Shown here one piece after another: positions 55,011-64,000 of a stretch of DNA of 64,000 bases. Location: NCBI RefSeq assembly GCF_043290135.1, contig NC_134707.1, positions 81,796,987 through 81,860,986 on the forward strand. The letters run 5' to 3'. The translations under genes and the position numbers were made by a program. The notes under the pieces were generated by a model, which saw only the letters and a program-made list of their open reading frames with translations, was not told the origin of the DNA and did no database searches. The DNA is from Rhipicephalus microplus (lineage: Eukaryota; Arthropoda; Arachnida; Ixodida; Ixodidae). Position 1 is the stretch's first letter. Each line of letters begins with the position of its first letter.

Positions 55011-57635
55011 AAGGGCTCCAAAAGTTTCTGAGTAAGGATTACTTGAGGACACCTTAATTTAGGCCATTGGTTACGAACGAGGTCTGCTGGTTAATGAACA
55101 CATAATGTTATCTCCGCTGAGGTGACGCATAGATTTTAAGGAATGTACGTACTGTTAGAATATTGAATCTTTCGATTAGAGAAGGCAGGCGGGATGCTTC
55201 GTACAGGATATTGTTGGCAACTTATTTGGGTAGCCCTTGGCATAAGCGTAAAGATTCGCGTTCTAGCAGAATCAGTGGTCGAACTTTGTAGGCCAGAGCG
55301 CCAGAAAACAAAACACAGCCGAATTCTAATATCGGTCGAATGTACATGCAATATATCATAACGAGCACATCTCTACGCAGACCGGCGCGATAATTACTGA
55401 GCCTGCGCGGCATCCCAACGGCACGTGCGTGCTCCTTTAGCAGCCATGTTTTCTATGTGGGGACTCCAGTTAAGTGTTTCGGTGTAGGTTACCCCCGAGT
55501 ACCTAACTGACTCGACCTGAGGTATGGCGTCCTGTCGGTACATGAGTGAAATTCGTACTGGGGCATTTTGTGCGAAAACTATGATTGCACTTTTGTTTGT
55601 ATTGAGGCATAGGTTGATATCCTCCAGTCACGTTTCCAGACTATTCATGTATGTCTGCAGAATCAGGTACACTGTGTGAATGTTTGCCGACGCAGCAAAA
55701 AATGCAATATCATCGGCATACACATAGACCTGTACACCTTGCTGTATGGGAATGGTACATAGTAGTGCATTAAATAATAAGGGCAATAGTACTGACCCTT
55801 GCAGTGTACCTCTCGTTTGCCTGTATATTGAAGATATAACACCAGACTGCGAGCAGTAAAATTCTCTATCACCTAAGAAAGCATGAATTTAGGCAACAAA
55901 GTATTGAGACAGTCCCAAATTCTGAACTGAATCTTGCAGTTTAACATGCTCCACGCTATCATAGGCTTTTGTGATATCTAAGGTTACCAAAGCGGAGTAT
56001 TGTTTCTGATATCGAGCAAGTTGAATTCTGCTTTCGAGATCCACGTGCGCACACCGAATGGAGCAACCACGCCTGAATCCAATTTGACATGGGCTCAGTG
56101 TCAGTTTTTCTGATATCCATCGATCTATACGTCCATATAAAATTCTTTCAATGAGTTTTACTAGGTTCGATGTTAGTGAAATGGGCCTGATATTATCTAA
56201 GGTAAACCCAGCGCCTTGCTTTTTAATAATGGAATCACTTTTGTCATTCTCCAATCAGCTGGCATCCAAGAGCTTCTAAGTGAGTGATTAATAATTTCGA
56301 GTAGGCCAAGTGGATATATTTTATGTACTGATTTTATCACCGACCTCGTCATGTCATCAGGAACAGGAGCGGAATGGGGTAGTGTTCTGACTACGTTTGC
56401 TAATTCTGTAGGCGTAGCGTCTTCAAAATCCTCAGCCCTATGGGGGGACTGGGCTTGGTATGAGAAAAGTGTCGTAAAGCGACTTTCTAGGCCCTGAGCT
56501 ATATCTTCTAAAAGGGCCTTCAGTTCAACTGGTGATGATACTACAGATTCTATATTTTGTTTGTACCGGAAGAACTTTCTTAGTTCTCAGAAAGCGAAAA
56601 AGTGCTTTTTTATTGACCGGCTTTTACAGGAACTCACATCGGTCGTTGTTAAACTTGTCCTTCGCATTAGCGATGGTTCTCTTAAAAATAGCCGCCGCAT
56701 ACTTATAATCACTCCAGTTCCTGGGACACTGGTTGAAGATTAATTTTTTCCGTGCAGCCTTTCTTAGTCTATAAGCCCGTGAAAAGTCCGCATTCCACCA
56801 AGGGTTGGTAGACGGTTTAGAGCTTTCAATGGTGAATTTTGATTTATTTAATGACTATGAAATGTCGCTAAATCTGATGGCGACTAGTTCTGCATCATTC
56901 GTTTGGTTCGATTGAGTCCCTCGTAACGATTTCTCGAATGTATTAAAGTTTACATGTGTTACGGCAGATCTATTCTAGGAGGTTATTATACATACCACCT
57001 CGAACAATATTGGCATATGGTCACTACTTGTTCCCGAGTTAATCGTAGACCATGATAAGATGAAGAGGTTAGCGTTAGAAAAAGTTAGATCGAGTACCGA
57101 GGAAGAATGATTACACATAAAAGTAGGAGTCTTGTGTTTATGCATATAAAGTTATTCTTGTTCACCCAATCCCATAAACGTTTGCCATTCAGATCTGTTT
57201 TAAAACCCCACGAAATATGATGAGAATTGAAGTCACCTACTAATACAATTTCTTTTTGGCAATAGTAAAGTGCAGTATCTAGGACGGAAGAATTTAGAAT
57301 ACCAGCAGGAAAATAAGCATTAATAAATGAGAACGAGAGGGACCCAGGAATAGTACAGCTTAATGCTAAAAGCTCGCTTTCTGAAGTCAATGCCTGATAA
57401 ATAATTTTAGCTCTATGGGCAATTTTAGATGAGATAAATATTGCCAAACCACCACCCCAAGTTGGGCGGTCTAGACGAAATGTGCGGTAATTTTTAATCC
57501 TAAAATACTTATTTTCTACAAGCCAAGTTTCTTGTAAAGCAACAATATCAGAAGAATAATTATCGCAAAGTTGAAGTAAGTCCGTGGCTGCTGAAAAAAT
57601 GGAGCGGCGATTCCACTGTAGTACTTTTAAATTCC
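55011..57635 (-). pseudogene. LINE ORF2 remnant: APE endonuclease and reverse transcriptase
   Basis: Endonuclease motifs: LQWNRRS near 57610, ALQETW near 57540, GGGLAIFIS near 57450, VLVGDFNSHHISWG near 57220. RT motifs: RPISLTSNLVKLIERIL near 56180, GFRRGCS near 56080, LVTLDITKAYDSVEH near 55970, and an intact YVYADDIAFF at 55700-55725 (YADD codons 55709-55720). The C-terminal part reads YIRPILEFGCVLF near 55340. Stops such as the one after LSQYFVA (55889) and frame changes in the thumb break it, but catalytic Asp pairs survive. Confidence 0.86.
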
Positions 57636-59148
57636 CTATTTTGAAAAGATACCAGCAGCACTCACTGCTTTCTCTAAGATGCTATCCTTTAAAAAATCCT
57701 TTTTTGATGGGTTTTCCTTATGATATCTCTTATTTCTTGATTCAAGACTACTTGAGGAGCGTTGTGCCTCAGGAGAAGTACGTCGTTTCATATTTCTTGA
57801 GACAAAGTCCATTTGTTCTTGTTGTGAGACATGAGAATCGGAGTCCGAGCTCCAATCTAGGTCTTGTACAAGAGGCATAATTATTCTATGGCCAGTGTTC
57901 TGCGTGTCTGGCTTTGACTTCGAAGGGCCTGGTTCCGATGGAATATCAGTAACCTTAACTGGTGAAGGTAGAGAAGGAGGCACGCTAGGTTGGTTACCTC
58001 CCTGTAAATATTTGATTCAACTGAGTGCTCACTATTTGTGCCAATGACTCCGTTAAGCTCACGAATAGAGATTCCATAACTTTCGTCATGGCCATTTCCA
58101 CCGTTGATGTTAATAAATCAGGCAACGACGACTCAAGCATCTGGTTTGCTTGGTTGGCAATGGAGGCATAGCCACGTGAGCGCTCAGAAAGAATAGATCG
58201 GGCCTCACGCTGGGAGCATCGTAGTTGTTTGATGATCTCTAGAAGTTGCAACTCACATGTCCTCATGGGGCAACTTTCATCGTCAGCCGCCTGATTTCCT
58301 CTGCATAGAGAGCATATCACCTCTTCGGTTGAACATTTCTCGGTTTATGTTGGTCAGTACTTGTGCGACACCTCACATCCGATCTACATCCCTTGATGGT
58401 ATGCCCATACCTCCAGCATTTTTTTCACTGCAGTGGAGGAGGGGATAGTGCATCTACACGATACATTAGTGGCCATGCCTTAATTTCGGTCGGTCGAGCT
58501 GTGCCGGCAAAAGTCACAATCACTGATTCTGTGGGGACCTTTTTGTTCTCAACGTTTCGCGAGCATCGAAATACAGAGACTGCTCCTGCGGCCGCAAACA
58601 TTTCAAGTATTTCGGGTGGTGTAAGGCTCAAGTCCACTCCTCGAACCAGTCCCTTCACACAGGCCGAATGGACAAGTACGAAACAGCCCACCGGATTTGA
58701 GGCAAACGTTGTGCATTTTAAAAGATCTGTGATGCAGGCATGGTCCGGCGAGCAGCGCAGGATGCCTCCACGTTCAAATTGACGTAGCTCAGTAATCATT
58801 TGGTAATAATCAGAAATCTTCCGGAGCCCCGCCGCGGTGGTCTAGTGGCTAAGGTACTCGGCTGCTGACCCGCGGGTCGCGGGATTGAATCCCGGCTGCG
58901 GCGGCTGCATTTTCGATGGAGGCGGAAATGTTGTAGGCCCGTGTGCTCAGATTTGGGTGCACGTTAAAGAACCCGAGGTGGTCGAAATTTCCGGAGCCCT
59001 CCACTATGGCGTCTCTCATAATCATATGGTGGTTTTGGGACGTTAAACACCACATATTAATCAAACAATTAATCTTCCGGAGTTCTTCCTGAATTAGTTT
59101 CGGATTTTTTATGCGAATAGACTCGCCGTTGGTTGGAACTTGGGCCAC
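57636..59148 (-). pseudogene. LINE ORF1 remnant interrupted by a SINE
   Basis: It starts within VPTNGESIRIKNPKLIQEEL, is cut by the SINE (58827-59070), and resumes SDYYQMITELRQFERGG. Then come CVKGLVRGVDLSLTPPEI and VIVTFAGTARPTEIK. A degraded CCHC run follows (KCWRYGHTIKGC, then CSLCRGNQAADDESC), then CSQREARSILSERSRGYASI and a C-terminal tail in another frame (57636-57983). Order and zinc knuckles match I-group ORF1. Confidence 0.82.
58827..59070 (+). mobile_element. tRNA-derived SINE, full-length copy with 12-bp target duplication
   Basis: 244 bases. It opens ccccgccgcggtggtctagt, with an A-box region (ctagtggctaaggtactcgg) and a B-box region (gggattgaatcccgg). Then follow gtaggcccgtgtgctcag, cacgttaaagaacccgagg, tcgaaatttccggagccc and gttttgggacgttaaacacc. 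AATCTTCCGGAG lies directly on both sides (58815-58826; 59071-59082). Best preserved copy in the window and the reference for the others. Confidence 0.94.
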
Positions 59149-59554
59149 AGGAACGCTCTCAGACCACTGCGCAAAAACAGATCGATTGGCAAATCACTGT
59201 TAGGAAGGGAAGCCGACCAGGCAGAATATGCCTGGCCGGGAGAGAAAAAGACATTAGGTTAATAGGCCTAGCAGCACCGCCTGATCCGACCGCTCCCCCA
59301 CAGGAGGAAGCACGAAGGTGCCCTTGAAGTAGCAGCGGGGGCCGATCCTGAATTGAAACTGGACGCTCAGGCCTCAGGAAGCACCGGAGGAAACCTCAAG
59401 GACAGCAAGGACCTACTAGGATGGCGGCAGAGTCGACCCAATGGAACGTTTCATTGCCAATTGCGTGCACTTCCTGCCTCTTCATCAGTAATTTCGAACA
59501 ACCCCTTCAGAAACTGCTTCCCTGCTTCATCATATGGCCAGTTCAGCTAGATAA

Positions 59555-60170
59555 TACTAGGGGCATGTATGGTAAAAAGGCCACAAAGAAAAACAAAAAT
59601 AATATATCCCAACCCCTCAAACGGAAACTTAACAAGTCAAACTCAACAATGCCCTGTCATGGAGGACTACAGGGCGTAACAACGGGATTTTCGTATACAG
59701 CCTCCACCTGTATACAGCCCTCGAGGCCGTGTTTTAGCCCGCCAAATGGGGTCGAGCAGCGCGAAGCCCAAGCCACTCGGCCACCTTGGTGGTTGGTGAT
59801 GTATGGTCTTTTCGTCCTGTGTACTTGCTGGTACTAAATATACACGACGACAACGATGAACGTGATAAATTTTGTCAATGATGATGATGGAGGTCATGAT
59901 GAAGAAGGAAAAAGATGAAGAGTAATAAATGTGGTGGCGCTCTTGAGCACGTGGTTGTTACCTGTGCATCCGGGGCGTTTCGATGGGATACTGCACTATA
60001 AGGTTTCCCCTGGCAGATATTCTCGTGGGGAATATCTAATAAACTTTTTATTCTCGGTACCTACTTACGGGTATCGGCTTTTTTTTTTGGCTTAATACCT
60101 ATATCTGGTAATTTTCGTAGGGCGTATGAGGTATATTCCTTCCACTTTGCACATGAATGATACACAGTGC
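59555..60170. repeat. Dispersed/tandem repeat, copy 2
   Basis: It aligns with 60690-61290: gtatggtaaaaaggccac, aacccctcaaacggaaa, caatgccctgtcatggagga, ctacagggcgtaacaac, cgccaaatggggtcgagcag, ccactcggccacc, cttgctggtacta, then 'atattctcgtgggga' and 'atctggtaattttcgtag'. Copies are offset by about 1.13 kb, head to tail. Confidence 0.82.
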
Positions 60171-60689
60171 GCACATTGAGAAACAATAACGTACGAAACA
60201 ACGCTTGACGTCTCGATGTATTGAGTTACTGAGTTCTATGGTCTGCCTTGTACCTCACAGCCATCGGGAAGCACTCGGAGTCGTTCCCCTTGCAGCCTAG
60301 CTCTGTGACGGTTTTGAAGAACCGGCGCTTCGCTTCGCGTTTCACAGGACTTGAAGAGCTCACCGTGTTGAAGGCCATGCCTCACAACGTCAAAAAGGTT
60401 TCCTCATTCACCCGGATGGTTCTCTTGAGATTTTGTCACGTAAGGCGCCCGCTGGTCTCATATTTGGTTCTTGTTTATGTTGGGAACTCACCTTGTCCAC
60501 ATCTCCCTCTAAATTCCATCGGCTCCACAGTCACATTGCCTTGCTGAAAATAAGGTAGAATTTGAACCTTCGCACACTCGCGACATGTCTTTATATTAGG
60601 TTTATTGTTCGAGAACAGTTCGCCAAACGAAACCATTCCTCTTTTTTCAAGTGAATGGGGCCACAACCAGGGCCATATGGCTGCTCAGC
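60171..60689. other. Unassigned spacer between repeat copies
   Basis: A plus-strand frame of 99 codons (60248-60547) has no recognisable family. Otherwise nothing is seen. Confidence 0.4.
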
Positions 60690-61880
60690 TGATGAGTAGT
60701 GGGATGTACGGTAAAAAGACCGCGAAAAAAATCCCCCAACCCCTCAAACAGAAAGTTAACAAGTCGAACTTAACAATGCCCTGCCATGGAGGACTACAGG
60801 GCATAACAACATGCATTTTTGTATACATCCTCCACCTGCATACAGCCCCCGAGGCCGGGTTTTAGCCTGCCAAATGGGGTCGAGCAGCGCAATGCCCAAG
60901 CCACTCGCCCACCTCGGTGGTTGGTGATGTAGGTTTTTTTGGCCCTAATATACCTGCTGGTACTAGAAGTGAACAATGACGATGAAGAAGAAGATAGTGT
61001 TTGTTAATGATGATGAACATGGAGGTCATGATGAAGGAAAATAGAAACAGAACGATAGAAGCAGGAGAAGAACAAGACGATGAAGAATAAGAAATATGCT
61101 GACGTTCTTGATTAAGCGCGGTGGTGCGTTACTTGTGCGTACTGGCCCGCGATAATGAAATCGCGGACTGATTTCCACTGAGCGATATTCTCGCGGAGAA
61201 CATCAAATAACCTTTATTTCTCTGTGCCTACTTACTGGTGTCTTTTTTTTTTTGCTTAGTAACCATATTTGGTAATTTTCGTAGTGCGTATGAGTTACAA
61301 TTGAATGTTTAAAAGTGATTCGGCGAACCAAGCACGCCTGCGTGCATGGTTTAAACGTCAGCATTGCGGGTGACTAAATACACGGCTTTGATGGCTTGCC
61401 TGCCAAGCATACGGTTACCAAGTCTTCAGTGAAGAAAGAAGGGACATCGGGTTGTGTGTGCGTACAATACCTTATTAAGCTGATGGAGCGGGTTTTTCTT
61501 ATTGGTTCCAGACAAATCCGGTGTTTCTTTAACACTGTGGCCTCTTGAAGTACTTCAGTTGGTATACATGCAGTTCGAAGGAGTTTCTCTTGCTCAATTC
61601 TATACTCGTAAATGTCGTTGCACTTCCCGCGGAAGTTCAACTGAAGTGGCTTAAAGCGTCTTGTAGTCAACGACAGCCACCACTGTATTGCTTTTTGCAG
61701 GCGACTTGTGCGATTTTCGTGTTCTTTACCGTGAGACGTGTTGGGCTTGCGTTGTAGCGCATGAAGATTTCTAACTTTAGAGGGTCTGAATTGAATCCGG
61801 GATGTGAAGCTTTCGCGACAAGAATGGCGTGAGACTCGGGACGCTTCCTGCGGCAGAGGTCTGGAAAATTTGTGACTGTT
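60690..61880. repeat. Dispersed/tandem repeat, copy 3 (longest)
   Basis: Its first 600 bases match copy 2 at 59.56 kb. Its last 640 bases (61240-61880) match copy 1 at 45.22 kb. It thus links the two partial copies and shows the likely full extent of the family, about 1.2 kb. The minus-strand frame 61374-61919 is not preserved in copy 1 and is not called. Confidence 0.8.
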
Positions 61881-62338
61881 TGTGAGATACTGTTGATCAG
61901 ATGCAGACCCGAGAAGCATGCTGACATCACGTGTCTTTGCTGCTCGCCACGGTGCATGCTGTGGTTTACAGAAGCATTCAGTTCTTGTTCTTGCCTTGAA
62001 GTGTATTTTATTCGCACTTATGTACGATAGTACAGGGGCGACGAAGATGCAATCGTTGATTGCACTTAGATTCTGACACCAGAGTAATGGGATGTGGATC
62101 CCCAGCCTTCGACGACGCTCTTAGTAGCTGGATCACATATCGTGTGCGCTTTGAAGCTTATATTTTATTAACATCATCATTGGGCACCTACGCATAGAGT
62201 GAGGCAGCCCTCAGATTACTCTTATATTTAACTCTGATAGGGCAGAGCGACCCATTACCAACTGTGCTTCAGTTGCCAAAAAGCCGCACTTGAGGCAAAG
62301 GGGTTAGGTAATCCCAACACGTGCTGATCGAAGTCAGT
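61881..62338. other. Unassigned, possibly 3' UTR of the following LINE
   Basis: Lies just beyond the stop of the minus-strand R2-like ORF. No poly(A) tail or clear boundary is seen. Confidence 0.4.
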
Positions 62339-63505
62339 TTATAATCGCCGTTGACCGTTGATGAACTTCACGTCCCAAACCCAAGTCCACTGATATTCAC
62401 GTCCCAAACCCAAGTCCCGCAGAATCCCAATAGACTCGCTTGCCCATGCTCCACGGTAGGTCAAGGTGACTGGTGACACAATCGGATAGGTTGATGTACC
62501 GGTCGCATCTCTTATTTTCATTAGCATATCGGGAATCAGATACCTCGTTCGCTTAGCCTCGTGTCTTCCGATCACCAGCGTACTCACGACCTGGACATCA
62601 AGAATGACCCATTGGCCGTCTCTAGAAAGCACTAAGTCGGGGATCTTTGTACCCTGCGATGTTTGATAATGTGGCTCCTCGCGAACAAGCCATTCTTTTT
62701 TCCTTAACGTTCTCGCCAAATAACGAAGTATAATGTGGTGACGTTGGATTATTTGGTGATGTGTACGGTGGCAACGCTGCAAAGTATGACCCAAACACTC
62801 GTCTGTGTCACATCCAGCGTGACTGCGTTTTGAGGTGTTCTGGCCACGTTGAAAGTGGATGAGATTGGAGATTGTGGCGATGTGAAACTTGGCTAGGTCA
62901 ATGAACACCCTTCCTTTCAGAAACGTTGTCCCTTCGCCAATCCACGCCGTTGTTGAACACGGGGCAGCGGGACATTGGGACTGCAGCCTGCCATCAAAAC
63001 TTGAATGCAGCTTCCTCGTCCAGTACTTGCGGGCAGTTGCCACAGAACCAATGACATCTCCTGCAAATTGGGTCAAGTCCTGTGCCTGCCTTAAGGCCTT
63101 CCGAATGAAATGCTTGGTGACCGCTACCGTACGTTGATAATGATCACTGTAGAGCTGTCGCTTGACACGGTTGGTTTTCATGTAAGGAATTGAAGTTCTT
63201 AGGCACATTAGTCCCAGGCCACTCACTGGAATTGTGGCGTCGAGAAACCCAATCGAAACATCGTGTGGCAGTGACAGCCAGGTCCTGACTGAAGCTCTGA
63301 CCATTTTGTCCAGTGCTTTTAGCAGTTTGGCGGAGATCGGGCCCAGCACAACCCTATGAATCGGGTGGGAAAGCAAATAGCATCGTAGGGCAACCAAACT
63401 TTGCTGCGGCTTCAAAGCCGCCCTTGCCAAGTGGGCTAGTAATATACGAAAGTCGCGTACTGTATTGTTGTTGGGCAAAAGAGCGGTTCTAACCTGAACA
63501 ACAAA
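62339..63505 (-). mobile_element. R2-like LINE, 5'-truncated: RT thumb, zinc finger, restriction-like endonuclease
   Basis: One open frame of 379 codons from 63478, with homologous sequence reaching about 63505 (VQVRTALLPNNNTVRDF) before a stop. Residues about 22-80 are the RT C-terminal/thumb region typical of R2 (LKPQQSLVALRCYLLSHPIH, VLGPISAKLLKALDKMVR, WLSLPHDVSIGFLDA). The CCHC finger CDTDECLGHTLQRCHRTHH follows at about 225. The PD-(D/E)xK endonuclease is TKIPDLVLSRDGQWVILDVQ at about 281-300. Because the frame is clean, decay is limited to 5' loss. R2 normally sits in 28S rDNA, but no rDNA flank is visible here. Confidence 0.88.
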
Positions 63506-64000
63506 CGGCTACAAACGGCACTTTTTAGAGTCTACCTTCTTATCACAAGCTCATTTTATTAACGCCATTTAAGACTGAATGAGCGGTACACAATAGAAAA
63601 ATAGGCAGTGAAAATACATTCATTAGGCAGCGCACAAGCAGACAAGACACGAAAGAAGAAAACGGGACAAGTGCTGGTCTAAAAACCCAGTATTGAATAG
63701 GTTCGAACTCGCCTGCCTACAAGTCCTATTAAAGAATACATTGACTCATCCTCTCTCTGCACTGAGTTCACAATAATGAAGGGTGCGAGTCTACATATAA
63801 AAGCGAGTGAGTGAAAGACTATTAACAAAAGCTGGTCATACTTTCAAATGTGAGTGATTATTGGTAAGTCACAGTGGACACAAGTAGCTGTTAGTGACTA
63901 GAAATAAATGCACCTATGAACACAAATGAACACTAATAATTGTGAATAGAAGCAATAGTGAAAGTGAGAATTAGTGAGTACGAGTACACACAAGCATAAA
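63506..64000. other. Unassigned right end of window
   Basis: AT-rich; ends in short imperfect repeats of 'agtgagtga' and 'gaacactaataat' type. No gene is seen. Confidence 0.45.

Larger units (their letters stand above)
54945..59440 (-). mobile_element. I-group LINE (minus strand), long but inactive
   Basis: Minus-strand order: 5' leader (about 59440-59150, boundary uncertain), ORF1 with CCHC knuckles (59148-57636, split by a SINE), and ORF2 with APE endonuclease (57635-56900), RT (56260-55690) and C-terminal region to the hairpin at 54945. No poly(A) tail is seen because the 3' end is lost at the junction. Multiple stops and frameshifts. Confidence 0.88.

Noticed and set aside
61374..61919. 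Minus-strand ORF of 181 codons
   Set aside because: The homologous copy at 45.2-45.9 kb does not keep the frame, so it is not a conserved protein.

Overview
The window looks like an animal nuclear genome, most likely an ixodid (hard) tick. There are no dense bacterial-style operons. A spliced gene with kilobase introns sits in AT-rich DNA that is packed with decayed transposable elements. Several repeats have a familiar tick look: a tRNA-headed SINE, 'GGGGCGAAGCTCC'-ended repeats, TTAA-flanked 'AAGGGACACTAAA' ends, and I-group and R2-like LINEs. The tick assignment rests on remembered repeat motifs and was not searched.

Layout, 1-36 kb. A CR1/Rex-like LINE relic (1-1.3 kb) is followed by two more LINE-tail remnants. 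From 2.7 to 34.8 kb I infer one plus-strand host gene. Four exon-like blocks (2749-2841, 15959-16113, 23171-23294, 34565-34803) have consensus-like splice sites, and their reading phases join without a break at all three junctions. The protein is not recognised; it is low-complexity and acidic/serine-rich, with a strongly basic lysine/arginine C-terminal part. Its introns hold SINEs, small inverted-repeat elements, a 0.9-kb higher-order satellite, a full-length dead Ty3/gypsy element with both LTRs (17.9-23.0 kb, minus), and a 1.7-kb pogo-type DNA transposon with an uninterrupted transposase ORF and TA-flanked inverted ends (28.2-29.9 kb). Just past the gene lies a set of nested inverted repeats (34.9-36.2 kb).

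Layout, 37-50 kb. Two truncated gypsy elements meet tail-to-tail (37.1-40.9 kb plus; 40.9-44.8 kb minus). They are followed by a dispersed repeat, a Harbinger-like foldback, a CGTCC-rich tick repeat, and a 913-bp LTR with TATA box, poly(A) signal and a tRNA-Leu-type primer-binding site. Next comes a tandem array of five intron-containing tRNA-Ile(UAU)-like genes at about 235-bp spacing (48.7-49.8 kb), then a minus-strand SINE.

Layout, 50-64 kb. A deleted Tigger element is joined to an I-group LINE that keeps a complete ORF1 but only the start of ORF2. That LINE meets a second, minus-strand I-group LINE at a perfect 15-bp hairpin. A SINE has split the second LINE's ORF1. A tandem duplication related to the 45-kb repeat follows, and the window closes with a 5'-truncated R2-like LINE (zinc finger plus restriction-like endonuclease).

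The elements do not form a pathway. The biology is a host gene and a tRNA cluster embedded in successive transposon insertions, whose order can be read from nesting and target-site duplications.
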